Assembly (NCBI RefSeq): GCF_003255815.1
Contig: NC_037680.1
Span: 25,638,304 to 25,702,303 of the forward strand
From: Theropithecus gelada
Lineage: Eukaryota; Chordata; Mammalia; Primates; Cercopithecidae
DNA length: 64,000 nt
Direction of reading: 5' to 3'
Shown piece by piece: positions 47,359-59,060 of this stretch. The translations under genes and the position numbers were made by a program. The first letter of the stretch is position 1, and the number at the start of each line of letters is the position of its first letter. The notes below the pieces were generated by a model. That model saw nothing but the letters and a program-made list of their open reading frames with translations, was not told where the DNA came from and ran no database searches.

Positions 47359-48755
47359 AGTATCTAAAATTTTCTGTGAGTTTACAAACTTAAGAGCATT
47401 TTAGAAATATTTAAATAAACCTATGCTATTAAAATTCTTTTATTTTTATTTCTAAATCTTAACAGATAAAGCCTAGTAATTAAATATTACAACTCAATTA
47501 CATGATTAATATTTAAGAATTTCATCTTTCCTCCCCTCCTTTGATGCAATGAAAGAAACACTTGTAAGTCACCAGAAAGATAAGGTTTTTCTTCTTACTT
47601 GCTGGAAACTAGAGTCAGTCTCTATAATTTTCAATGAGGTTGTTATTTTCCCATCTTATTTACCTGTGACCATAACTTTGTTGATCAATTACCCTTGTCC
47701 ACTATTCTAAATGTTCCCTGTTTTACCACTGGATAGATTTGCAGGGCTATCAACAGTGAAATTAAATGTACATCTTAGAAAAAATCTTCCTTTATTTAGA
47801 ACTGAAAAAACAAGTTAGATTTTTTTCCAGTGGAAAGTTGAAATGTGATTTTTCTATACTCTTGAAAAATTAAAATAATTCCCAAGATGTCAGCCCTTTC
47901 CACTCTCAAGTATATGGAGGAGGTACAAATTTCTAGGAAAAGAAAGTTGGTTTGGGAAAAAATACATATTTAACATAAGAGATAATTCCATTATCCTTGA
48001 TTTTTACCCGTAAGAACTTTCTGGTCACTGTAACATTTAATATTAAAAATGAAAGGAATATCAAAAACCACAAGGGAAAAAGAAGGCCATGCATTTGACC
48101 AGAAGACATTAGCAAAGTAAAGTTGTGGATAAATAAATTTCAAGGGCATTCACAGTAAACTACATTGGTAGATCTCCTGTCTCAGCAGAAAGTCTGATAA
48201 TCCTGATCTATCTATCAATTGACTAGAGGATAACAGCTAATGAGGTGACTACATTTCATCAGAATTACTTCTTAACCACGTTTCAGTTTTCTTGATTCAC
48301 CTACCTTTTCTAGATGGTACAGTTTTGACTAACATTAGAACCTTGTGAAGAACAAATTAACTTCACATTCATTGATAGATACAGGCCACAAGGTTAGAAT
48401 TGCCCTAATTATAAGTTACTTCCCAGGAAACAAATAATCCATTCACTAAACATTTGGAGGAAGAAATGTGTATTTTGTGGAACAGCCATAATGAATTTTA
48501 CTTCAAATTTCCATTTTTCTGTTGAGGCATCTATTGTTGAAAAAGAGTTCAGTACTACGCAGGCAAATAAGAATTATGTTTTTAAAACCTATTTGGAGAG
48601 CCTATTTTAACCATTTTTCTTTTGTCACTGGCTGAAGCTTACATCACAAGAATTTCAGTGAAATAAAAAAGAATATGGTTAACTATTACTATTATGGCTG
48701 GATCATGGGCTAATAATGACAACAGTAACAACAAAAACAATAAAACAGCTTTTTA
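47359..48755. other. No recognised gene or named repeat
   Basis: About 1.4 kb of AT-rich DNA; minus-strand frame 47933-48115 has no domain. A CAA/AAC-rich stretch near 48718-48748 adjoins the next MIR. Confidence 0.45.
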
Positions 48756-48759
48756 GTCT

Positions 48760-48972
48760 TATCTTCTCAGGACTTTAAAAGTATATATATTACTTCATTT
48801 AGTTCTCCCAATAACCTTATGATTCAGGTATCATTATCTAATGAGGTACAGAAAAGTAAAGTCACTTGGTAAAGTCTACTCTGTCCATAAGGAGAACAAC
48901 AATGTGAAGGAACTAGGCAACTGAATTCCGGAAACTCAGCCTTTAGCTGAATGACTATTGTCCCAAATACGA
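48760..48972 (-). mobile_element. MIR SINE
   Basis: 'ttacttcatttagttctcc', 'caataaccttatgattcag', 'gtatcattatctaatgagg', 'taaagtcacttggtaaagt' and 'ctaggcaactgaattccgg' follow the reversed MIR. Confidence 0.7.
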
Positions 48973-49009
48973 CAAAGAGGTCTGGATTAATAACACAATA
49001 ACAATAGAA

Positions 49010-49185
49010 ATTTATATTTATCTGGCAAATTGACACTTTTTCAAAGCAATATTAATTCCTTTATCTCATTCAAACCTCACAAATCTTTTAGGCAGATAGG
49101 TCTATTATTTTCTCTTTTCTTGGAAATGAGAAAACAGAAGTTGTTCTGTGACTTTCCTAGATCATACCCCTGAAGGTCTGAGGAA
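49010..49185 (-). mobile_element. MIR SINE
   Basis: 'tttatctcattcaaacctc', 'ggcagataggtctattatt', 'ggaaatgagaaaacagaag' and 'gtgactttcctagatcata' follow the reversed MIR, a second copy in the same orientation 40 bp from the first. An A run (49190-49208) follows. Confidence 0.7.
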
Positions 49186-49208
49186 CAGGATAAAAAAAAA
49201 AAAAAAAA

Positions 49209-52200
49209 TAGGCACTTTAACTCATAAACACTAATAGTTCATGCTTGCAATTATGAATTCATCCAATTTTAAATTTTATTAAGGGGTTATTACTTTGAAA
49301 TCCAGCGTAATCCACTTTTAAATGAACCTTTTAAATAAAATTTTTTTAATTCAATTTTTTTAAATCTTAGCCAAAACCCATAAGACAAAATGTTTCCAAC
49401 ATCTTATGCTTTCATCTGTTCATAATAGTGCCCTTTCTTTAAAGTTTCTCCAAACCAAGATGTAGAAAATAAAGTTCCTTCTGAGTCTGTGATGCCATAT
49501 AGTTCTATAATGCCACAACAGCAACAGCAAAAATAAATACTCTTCTAAAATGGTTTCTGGATAGTATTAAAGGTTAACCCAGGTAATGAAACAATGATGT
49601 TATTGTCAACTAATTGTATTTCCTGTATTTTCAATGAGCTGAACTAATGAACTGATGGATATTGAAACTTAGGTGTTTTATGGCTAAATTATAACCGTAA
49701 TTTCTAAAATGTGTAATTTTTTTTCAATATAGCAGCAACACCTGCTGCTAAGTACAAAAATGATTAGCCACAAACTAACCTACTATCAAATATCAAAATG
49801 CATTTGCCCAATGAAGAACTAATGGGAATTACGCAGATTACATTTCCTTCCCCGCTGAAGGCAACCGAGCTTCACCTCAGAGCAAAATGAAAGTATAACT
49901 CAAATACAAAACAACATATACACAGAGACATAACCAAATATGTTTCTTATTATTTTTAGACAGGTTTCCTTTTCATGTAATTATTTGGCAATAAAGAGCT
50001 ACAATAAAGGTTAAAGCATTTGGTGGGTATCTGAAGAGCTCTGTGTTAACTAACTAGGAATATTATTCAGATACCTCATAGCAAAACACTCATTCAGAAT
50101 TATAACGTAGATGTGCATGCTAACAGAAACCAATCTTTTACAATACCTTTCATAATTAGATTTATTCTGTAACTTTTCTTAAAGCATTCACTATTCTGCT
50201 GATAGCAAAGAATTGGAGAGTAAGAAACTTGTGCAATTGGCTGATTGACTTTGGGAATTAGAATGAATTATATAAGGTTTTCTCTTTCTGTAGTACTAAA
50301 TGCTAAATAAAAATGGACTTTAAAATCATTTCCATAGAATTTGTGTTGTTGAACAATTCACAATAAAGGTAACTGGTTTTTGTAGCTGTGTGTGTAAACC
50401 TAGGATGCCTTTCTTCTGCAGACAACTTTATTCAAATGAAGAATGCAGAAATGGTGTATCATCATCCTTTTATAGATGAGCGCCACTGAATCATATATAA
50501 TAAAATATCTTTTTGCACTCTGAGCAACTGGCAAAAGGAAAAAGAAGCATCCTTCAGAAGTGAAGATTTTTAGCATATTCTTAAATTTAGTTATTTAGAT
50601 GTGTGTTTCTATTGCTGAAGCTTCAGGACATATTTGCAAATTTTAAAACTACCACCTAATCATTTTGCTGAAAAACAGCAATAGCTAGACATTGCACAAA
50701 TCATAAAGTGCTTTGCACAAACTCTGGAAACTGTCTTGTCTACAGAATCTTTCCTTAAGCAACAGCAGGGATAAACAGATGGGCCATACCATGTTTTAAA
50801 ATGCCTATAGGTTTAGATTCTGTTAGAAAAGCTGGCAAAATTATATCCAGGAAAAAAATTGATAAAATTTAATTTCCTTGAATGTCATTATGATTATTTG
50901 TGCAATAGTAGAAAGGAAATCTTAACTGATCTCCATCCATCAGTGTAAAATAATTGTCAGATCAAAGCAGTTTGCAGAGCATACCACTCTTCACATTGTA
51001 AATGATCAAAATAAATGAATACATTGAATAGTGTTGCTTTTAGAATTAGAAAGATAGAGAACATAAAAGATAATTCAGCAATGCCTTCTGAAAGTGACAA
51101 ATAATTGTGTTCATTGCCCAATAGTTGTTTATTGTAATGCCATTCTCTAAACTATAGTAATAGAGTAATTTTCTGCTTGTTTTTGGATACTAACATTCTC
51201 CACATTTTCTGCACAAATTTTCCTGTACAGAATCTTACATACAACAGAGTTTAGAAATCTAAAAACTAACCAATTATCAGTCAGCAATCTTGAAATTTAC
51301 AGTTGATTAGTAAGCCTAAAAATGTACTATGAAGTCCAAATTTAGTCTCACTAAACACTAAAATAATTCATTTGATTTTGAACTATTCGCTCCAGTAATA
51401 GGAAGTTTTACACCCATTGTTCAGGGTAACTTAGATCATTTAAATACATTCTTAATAATAAAGGTTACTTTGAACAGTTTCTAGAAAACCAACATATTGA
51501 ATAGCAGTTGCTGTATCAGTTTATTAGCCTTCAATTTAAACTCTCAAGTAAAAAGTATTCTTTGGTTAAGTCAAATCACTGAGGACAATTCAGCCAGATG
51601 GCCATGGTGCCGATTCAGAAAATATTAAACTGCTTACTGGAATGAGTCAACTGCAGGACTGATTGATTTAGTCACATATTCAAAACTTTTGCTTCTTATC
51701 CCATTAAAAGTAGCACTAATGAGCAGCAGCTATGACCTTCCAGTGAGAAGCCACAAGTTCCACAACCCCTCAATATTTACCACTCAAATTTAATCTTTTT
51801 AATGGACACCTTAAAAGGGATCTGATAGAAAATACTAAGAGCTGCTCAGATACTAAAACACTTAGGGAGGCTTTTGATTAATGTTGCATGATTAATCAAT
51901 TGATTAATATAGTTTTCAATACAGATGTTAGGACACTGTCTACTTTAATCAACCATTCTGAAAATAGTGAAGATAAATGCCATACTTTTGTGTCTGCTAG
52001 GAAAAAAAAATCCTTTCTTTAAAGGTTGTTAATTATGACATAAGCCTTATTTACCACACGCAAATTTTATCTAATGTTGACATATTTATACATAGGAATC
52101 ATTAATGAGATAAGTGGGTTCCTTTTGGCAAAGCCGTATTTTAATCACTTTAAAAATAATTTATTTAGCCATTTTATGGACCTTTTCCTTAATGAGAAAT

Positions 52201-52980
52201 TATTTTAGAATAATGCTGTAAAATGCATTAGAATCTTAAAGTTTTTATTATTATTTTCCAAGACCATTTGTAATTTGTGATAATGCTTTCCACCATACTA
52301 AAACTGAAATCTTTATTCCAGTCAAAAATAATCACCCTGTAATTACCGTGACAAACTGCCCAAGCTGTATCATCGTGGCCATTTCAACTAATGATATTGT
52401 ATTAGAATGCCTAGCAATAGACTTCAAATGGAAAATATAATTATGTGCATTAGTTTGTCTAAGCATTTATAAGATCACATATCCATCAGTTTTCAGGTCT
52501 CATAAAGAAAGCCATACATCACTGTCACTGTGAGTTTTGTATTGAAAGCACAGGCCTAACAAACTGAGCTTAAGATGCGTATCTTAAATTTCACTTGTTT
52601 TGTGGATCACCAAAATCCCTGTAAGTTAAACCAGCATAATCGAGAAGAGCTTTTCCTCTGGTGATGGAGGAACTCTGAGCACAGACCACTTCACACTCTG
52701 ACTAAACAGAAGACTAGCCAGCCCGAGACAGCTTAATCTAGCTTTTCCACACCTCCTAAATCTGTGGGAGACTGATTTGGCATAAAAGCCTATGGAAAGG
52801 CTTTTGGGCAAGGTATCAAATTAAAGGTTTCGTACTGTCGGCTCCACTGACCTGAAAGAGATTAGAAGGAAAAAAAAGTGCAAAAAAAAAAAAAAAAAAA
52901 GATGTACATTTGAGTTGTGAATGGAAGAAAACAGTTCTTTGAAAAACAAATATGCAATGAACTTGAATAAATGATACTTC
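49209..52980. other. 3.8-kb block without recognisable repeats
   Basis: In a window where recognisable repeats are otherwise rarely more than 2-3 kb apart, this block has none I can name. It is AT-rich and full of TAATTA/ATTAAT motifs, notably at 51870-51910, TTAATTA near 52029 and GTAATTAC near 52339. Open frames (for example 52626-52811) have no domain. Repeat exclusion plus homeodomain-like motifs suggests conserved regulatory DNA; that is inference. An A run of 19 sits at 52882-52900. Confidence 0.45.
51876..51908. promoter_or_regulatory. Homeodomain-type motif cluster with 18-bp palindrome
   Basis: GATTAAT occurs three times at 51876, 51890 and 51902. The last two overlap a perfect 18-bp palindrome, ATTAATCAATTGATTAAT (51891-51908), which places two inverted TAAT cores six bases apart, the arrangement used by paired homeodomain dimers in general. 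Binding is not shown. Confidence 0.35.
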
Positions 52981-52999
52981 AAATAAATGACAGCATTAG

Positions 53000-53165
53000 A
53001 ATTAAAATTTGATGATTATTTACTGAACTCTGCATACAACAAACCATAGAACCCTGGGAACGTTGCTCAGCTTTTTTGTCTACCAGTGTTCTCATTTGTA
53101 AAATGAAGCCATAGGTGGATTTCTTGACCCTTTCTAGTTTTAGCTTACTGTAACAATGTGATTCA
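53000..53165 (+). mobile_element. MIR-family SINE fragment
   Basis: 'ctgggaacgttgctcagct', 'gttctcatttgtaaaatga', 'agccataggtggatttctt', 'gaccctttctagttttagc' and 'ttactgtaacaatgtgattc' follow the same MIR-type order as 27955-28077 and 29100-29235. Confidence 0.65.
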
Positions 53166-53561
53166 AACCTCAATTTAAAAAATATTTGCTCTATCAGTTA
53201 ACAAAAATGTGCATGAAAAAGTGAAACCTACTTTGGGATAACAAAAGAAAATTGTTTTAATTGGTTGCAAAAAAATAACCCATCAATAGATGTAAAAAGT
53301 TTCTCTTCTACTAGGAATAATTATGTTACAAAATATTATACACCCAAGGGCCCAAATTTGAATTTGTTAACTTCTCATGTTGTGTGTTCATTGTCTGTAG
53401 AAAGTGATAATCTGTGTGTGATGTTCCCCTAAAATGTGTCACCTGTGCATGATGCTGAAAATGTGTTAAAACATGTTCTACCATCTTCAGATCAGTCTTC
53501 TAGCAGATCTGGAATGAGAAAATTCACTTCTCTATGATATAAACTTAATGGAGGCGTGTTT
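53166..53561. other. No recognised feature
   Basis: Unannotated DNA. Confidence 0.4.
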
Positions 53562-53778
53562 CTAAAGAGCAGCACTATTGACATTTTGGGTTGGATCATT
53601 CTTTGTGGTGAGGTTATCTTGCGTACTCCAGGATGTTTAGTGGCATCCTTGGCCTGCACCTGTTAGGTCCTGGTAGAACTCACCCTCATTTCCAGACATG
53701 AAAACAAAAAATGTCTCTAGATGTTGCCAAATGTCCCCTGAAGGGCAAAATCACCCTTTGTTGAGAACCAATGTCTGA
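53562..53778 (-). mobile_element. MER20 (hAT-Charlie DNA transposon)
   Basis: The + strand reads the reverse of MER20 as I recall it: 'agcactattgacattttggg', 'tggatcattctttgtggtg', 'ccaggatgtttagtggcat', 'aaaaaatgtctctagatgtt', 'gccaaatgtcccctgaagg' and 'tttgttgagaacca'. About full length (near 215 bp). MER20 copies are known to have been co-opted as enhancers in some mammalian tissues; nothing here shows that for this copy. Confidence 0.85.
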
Positions 53779-54255
53779 CAGCATAAGCAACTAGTGAAAA
53801 CATTGTTTGACCAAGAAAAAGTAGAATTCTCTACTTGTAGAGAATTTGAAATATGTAGATTTTGAAATAATTCCATGGTTATTTATTTATTTTATGTATC
53901 TACTTTATACCAAAGCATGTGAAAAAATTTAAATAACACAAATACTTCTTGGCATTCATGTGTCTTTTTTCTATTGCTGGATCTGAAGATGCTTCCTAAG
54001 TCCTGCCTCTGAGAAAAAAATTGACCAGGAATAATTCTTAACCTAATTTTAATCTAACTGGAAATAAAAGGTCAAAGTCAAAGAAGCTGGGGAATTAACA
54101 GATAAGGTAAGATATTTTTCTATTCATGAAAAGGCAAGATTTGTTGATTTTAATATCCAGTTGATTATCATGATTACTCAGCTCAATTAGTTAAGGTTCT
54201 CATGACCTCGTGGATGTCTAAGACAACAACTTCCAGTTGTCACAACCATACATAC
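53779..54255. other. No recognised feature
   Basis: Unannotated DNA. Confidence 0.4.
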
Positions 54256-54259
54256 ATAT

Positions 54260-54435
54260 TTCCCTATGTTTTACATCTTTTAAATTAATACATCATTCTC
54301 ATAAGTTAGGAAGAGTTATTCCTATTCTACAGAAAACTGAGGCTTAGAAATGTGAATACTACCATTAGGTGACAGAACTAATAGTCAAGTCTAGGTTTTC
54401 TAACTCAATGATTTGTGATCTTAACTCACTGTTCT
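54260..54435 (-). mobile_element. MIR SINE
   Basis: 'ttaaattaatacatcattc', 'tcctattctacagaaaact', 'gaggcttagaaatgtgaat' and 'aatagtcaagtctaggttt' follow the reversed MIR. Confidence 0.65.
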
Positions 54436-55726
54436 CAGCTAGGATTATTTTATTAAGTTCTGCATTATTTGTTACAAAGTATAAATTATATCTATACAGT
54501 AGATGAAAATGTTACTCAGTTCTGTTTGCCTCAGCTGTCTACAAGCCAAAAGCTGAGAAATAAATGACTTTATGATCTTAATTTTCATACAATGATCTCC
54601 CTTAATTTATAAGTAGAAAAAATGTTTTAAAACAATCAATCAAATCTTTTTTTTCCTCTTGAGACCACTAATTCATCAGTTCATGGTGTACAGATATGAT
54701 TCTAAACCATATAAAATATTGTAGCACTAAAGTCGTCAGTATTTCATCCCCTAAATTCTAGAATTTGATTTAGCATTTCCATGAAATATTCACCAGGGGC
54801 TTAATTTCTGACTTTCTGAGTTCTGGAAGGCTTGTAGGACATGCAGAATAAGATAGTCATCTTTAAACCCCATGTTGAAGACAGGTCTTCCATTGTGGGA
54901 GCACATTCATTTTTCTCTTTAGGAAATGTTACCATTCCTTTGAAAGTCTAATGCTATGCTAACATCAAGTAACATTCAGCAAAATTCAGCCTACATTGTG
55001 TTATTTCCATGTTTTGGCGCTATATACATTTGTCTATGCTTTCAACTCAAAAGTTGAGCAATATTGCTTGCTGTATTTTGGTGCCAGCATAGATTTAAGC
55101 CATCCAAACAAGACTGCGTATTTGAACTGACAGAGAGTAAATGATTTGCATCTGGCATAACTGATGGTGGTGTCAAAACCTTGGAAGATAATTCATTGGT
55201 AAACATATTCCTCTGGATGCCTAGCCACACATGCCCAATTTCCTATCAAGGGATAGAGCCAGATCATTGCCAGAACAATGTGAAATATTTTATGCAGATA
55301 ATTCAAGAGATTATTTTGCTTTGACAGAAAACAGGGAGTGGGGGGAATATGGTAGTGTTCCTCATTGATGAGGCAAGATAATTTTTTAACCATCATTGCA
55401 GAAATTAAATTTCATGCAAAAATGCCTTTATTACAACTATGGAGTTGATGAACTAGTAAAAATAATCAGAAACAGCAAGCTTAAAAAAAGTAATCTATAA
55501 TTCCTGGTTGTAATTGGTAAAGAAAAAAAAAGTTTACATCAGGCCATGACTAAAATGATGACAAAGTAGGAATACAGCATTAAGGTCTTAACACACATAT
55601 GCGTGAACTACCCAGGTCTCTTCAAAGAAATAGTCATAACTAGATACTGTGCTCAATGGAATAAAAATCTTTGAATCTTTCCATTCCTTTCCACTCATAA
55701 GGTATGTATACATTGCTTCAGATGTC
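54436..55726. other. No recognised gene or named repeat
   Basis: About 1.3 kb. Minus-strand frames 55042-55230 and 55193-55396 have no recognisable domain. Confidence 0.45.
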
Positions 55727-56140
55727 TGTGTTAGTCTCTTCTTGTGTTGCCATAAAGGAACATCTGAGACTGGGTAATTTCTAAAGAGAAGATTTTTTAT
55801 TGGCTTATAGTTCTGCAGGCTGTACAGGAAGCAGGTGCTGGCATCTGCTTCTGGTGAAGCCTCAGGAAGCTCACAATCATGGCAGAAGACGACAGGAACC
55901 AGCATGTCTCATGGAGAGAGTGGGAGCAAGAGAGAGAGAAGGAGGAGGTCCCTAACTCTTTAACAACCAGATCTCATGTGAACTAGCTGAGTGAGAGCTC
56001 ATCACCATGGGGATGGTGTTAAACCATTCAAGAGGAATCCATCCCCAAGATTCAATCACCTCCCACCAGGTCCCATCTCCAACACTGGAAATCACATTTC
56101 AACATAAGATTTGGAAGGGACAAACATCCAAACCATATCA
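55727..56140 (-). mobile_element. Solo MaLR LTR (MSTC/D or MLT1-type)
   Basis: On the minus strand it runs from TGATATGGTTTGGATG to GACTAACACA, the MaLR LTR ends. In between are 'caatcacctcccaccagg', 'accagatctcatgtgaact' and 'gagactgggtaatttctaa' in reverse. It is 414 bp, longer than THE1 LTRs. The bases outside (ATGTC left, ATGAC right) may be a decayed 5-bp target duplication. No internal region remains. The minus frame 55588-55905 lies in the LTR. Confidence 0.85.
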
Positions 56141-56351
56141 ATGACATATACCAATGGAATTTTGTCCAGGTGTTCATAGAATTGGGTTGAATTAAATAGT
56201 CTCTTGAAGAATGAATGCATGTCATATAAAGGGAATAAACTTCAAGATAATTTAAATTAAATACAACACTCTTGCTATTAAACTACATGTACTGTAGTTT
56301 ATTATCTCTCTGATCATTTAGTTGACCTTTCAGGATCTTGTGGCTCAATCA

Positions 56352-56455
56352 AAAACAGCTATTGAGTACCTATTTTGTCATACACTCTGTGCCAAGTATT
56401 GGATCTGATACGAAAATGACTGTGGTTTTTATCTCTGTCTAGCTCTTAGTCCAGA
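56352..56455 (-). mobile_element. L2 3' end fragment (tentative)
   Basis: 'gctattgagtacctatttt', 'cactctgtgccaagtattg' and 'tctgtctagctcttagtcc' resemble the reversed L2 end. Confidence 0.5.
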
Positions 56456-56738
56456 GAGGATATTTAAGAAATTCGCTTTTAAAAATATCATGATGGTAGA
56501 GCATACTATTCCAATAGATGTGGGCACAGACTCTGCCTGGGTTATTTCAAAGGCTTCACTGTGAAGGGGATGGTGAAGATTGTATGTTTTTGTCCCCAAA
56601 AAATATATGTGCTAAAGCCTTAACTGCCAGTTTGGCTGTATTTAGAAATGGGAACTCTATAGAAGTAATTAAGGTAAAATAAGGCCATCAGGGTAGAGCC
56701 TTGATCCAACAAGATCAGCGTCACTATGAGAAGAGACA

Positions 56739-57089
56739 GGCCAGGCGCGGTGGTTCACGCCTATAATCCCAACACTTTGGGAGGCTGAGGAAGGCGGATA
56801 ATGAGGTCAGGAGATCCAGACCATCCTGGTTCACATTGTGAAATCCTGTCTCTACTAAAAATACAAAAAAATAGCCGGGTATGGTGGCACGTGCTTGTAG
56901 CCCCAGCTATTCGGGAGGCTGAGGCAGGAGAATGGCGTGAACTCAGGAGGTGGAGCTTGCAGTGAGCGGAGATCACACCACTGCACTCCAGCCTGGGTGA
57001 CAGAGCAAGACTCCCGTCAAGCAAGCAAGCAAAAAATCAAGCAAGCAAGGAAGCAAGCAAGCAAGCAAGAAGGAAAGAAAGAAAGAAAG
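56739..57089 (+). mobile_element. AluS/Y-type SINE
   Basis: Starts GGCCAGGCGCGGTGG and has a long (CAAG)n/(GAAA)n tail. AAGAGACA before it (56731-56738) repeats at 57090-57097 after the tail, the target duplication. It interrupts an MLT1-type LTR. Confidence 0.9.
57018..57089 (+). repeat. (CAAG)n/(GAAA)n microsatellite grown in an Alu tail
   Basis: CAAGCAAGCAAGC-type units change to GAAAGAAAGAAA-type units; a tetranucleotide array derived from the Alu A-tail. Confidence 0.95.
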
Positions 57090-57333
57090 AAGAGACATCA
57101 CTGAGCTCACCCGCTCTCTCTCCCTCTATGTGTGCACACAAAGAAGAGGTTATGTGACCACATAGGGAGATAGTGGCTGCCTGCTAGCAAGAGTAGAGCC
57201 TCAGAATAAAACCTACCCAGCTGGTACCTTGATTTAAGACTTCACAGCCTCCAGAATTGTCAAAAAATTCATTTCTCTTGTTCAAACCATATAGTCTGTT
57301 ATTTTGTTACAGCAGCCAGAGCAGACACATACA

Positions 57334-58196
57334 ATGATATTTCAGGTGCATTTTCAAAGATGAATCAAAGCTTTCTTACAAAGATAAAACACATGGGAAC
57401 AAAAATCAGTGAATGGGGAGAAGGGGTAGATGGAGAGTGAAGAAGAGATCAAGAACAAAACAAGGGCAAGGAGCAGCCTGAGTAAAAGAGCCCTTTGAAA
57501 CAAAGCAGGACAGAAAACATATGCATGGTCAGAGATAGAATGTGAGGAAATTGGCATGTGATTTATTGTTTCTTTTTCCTGTGTCAAGCCAATCTTCTGT
57601 TGTCAAGGGAGGTAGGGATAAATAGGTGGCTTAAAGTAAATTATAAAGGTTTGAAATATTTGCTTTGGGGAATGAAAAAATGAACTGAGCACAAATCAAT
57701 GGTGGTCCAACAGGATTATTAGAGCCAGGTTGAAAAGAGGTTTATAATGACTAAAGAGTGTCTTTTAGTGGCGATAGTGATGGTGTTTTCCATGTGCAAC
57801 AAAAGTGGAGGAAGCAGATGATTGGATTTGCCAGATCTAGCTGACTGGCAGGGCAGCTATGGCAGAAGCAGGAGGTAAGGTTACTGTGGGTGGTGGAAAA
57901 GGCTGCCTGGTAATCCAATGCCCTGGTTGTGATAAAGAAAAAAACTGAAGTGAAGAAAGCAATAAATCTTGGAATGGGGCAAAGGTGTGAAAAGTTGAAA
58001 GAGAGGACAAAAGGGAAAATTTGGTTAGAGGATGAAGGAAAAAAAAAGACAGATTCTATTTAATGGAATTAAGAGACAAGAAGTTTTAAATATTATTGAG
58101 AATGTATTTTAACTTGCGAAGTATGGCAGAGACTGGAGGAGCTCTTTACCATACCAGTTTCCCTTTCCCTCTGGATGTCTAGATAAATCACCACTC
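57334..58196. other. No recognised gene or named repeat
   Basis: Slightly more G-rich on the + strand than average. Frame 57354-57587 (minus) has no domain. Confidence 0.45.
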
Positions 58197-58309
58197 TGTA
58201 GGGAAGAAAAAGTAGTTTTCTCCTCCCCCATCACAAGGTTCGTGGCCAAGGACCCTATAAATAAAAGACAGATTAACAAGAAAAATGCATAACAATTTTA
58301 TTTAATCAA

Positions 58310-58360
<51 letters not shown>

Positions 58361-59060
58361 AGACGGAGTCTCGCTCTGTCACCCAGGCTGGAGTACAGTG
58401 GCGCGATCTCCGCTCACTGCAAGCTCCGCCTCCCGGGTTCACGCCATTCTCCTGCCTCAGCCTCCCGAGTAGCTGGGACTACAGGCGCCGCCACCTCGCC
58501 CGGCCAATTTTTTTGTATTTTAAGTAGAGACGGGGTTTCACCGTGTTAGCCAGGATGGTCTCGATCTCCTGACCTCGTGATCCGCCCATCTCAGCCTCCC
58601 AAAGTGCTGGGATTACAGGCTTGAGCCACCGCGCCCGGCTAAGTGGGAGCACTCATAAATGAAGGCCCAAAGACACAGGGAAAACTATCTTTATGTTAAG
58701 TCTGATGAAATAAGAGGATAGTTGTGAAGAAACATGTCTCGACAAAAAGGAATATGACCTAATGGTAATAAACTGGGGGAAACACAGGAAGGCCTGTTTG
58801 CTTCGTCTTCTCTGTGTCTCAGGCTGATATTCCTCCCCAGGTATGGGGCAAGACACTTGTCACATGAGGATCTTCATGGGAGAAGGGAAAAGATCAGAGC
58901 CTGACCTTCCCAGCTTTTATGGCTTGCTTCAGTGGAGAGGATTTCTAGTTTCTATGACCCACTTGGGGGTAGAAAATGGGACTGGAGGAGGGAAGGCCAG
59001 AGTAGGTCGATGAAACTGTCTTGTTTCTGAGGCCTTCCCAATCTTATTCAGCTCAAAATC
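58197..59060 (-). mobile_element. ERV1-like LTR split by an Alu
   Basis: On the minus strand the segment near 58270-58197 reads 'ttcttgttaatctgtctttt' then 'agggtccttggccacgaacc' and ends in CCCTACA, a U5 end I associate with class I ERV LTRs (MER4/MER41 group). The rest continues beyond an Alu (58641 to about 59060). The far boundary is unclear. Family name not resolved. Confidence 0.5.
58312..58640 (-). mobile_element. Young AluY-type SINE with T48 tail
   Basis: Reverse full-length Alu. Its tail is an unbroken run of 48 T (58312-58359), a sign of recent insertion. CTTGAGCC and CACCTCGCCCGG are monkey-type changes. No clear target duplication; last base before flanking DNA is T in place of the usual C. 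Confidence 0.95.

Larger units (their letters stand above)
56571..57333 (+). mobile_element. MLT1-type MaLR LTR split by an Alu
   Basis: Left half (56571-56738): 'gattgtatgtttttgtccc', 'tgctaaagccttaactgcc', 'tagagccttgatccaacaa'. Right half (57090-57333): 'tcacccgctctctctccct', 'cctacccagctggtacctt', 'gacttcacagcctccagaat', 'tattttgttacagcagcc'. Together they make an LTR in + orientation of roughly 410 bp with an Alu of 350 bp inside. Solo LTR. Confidence 0.75.
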
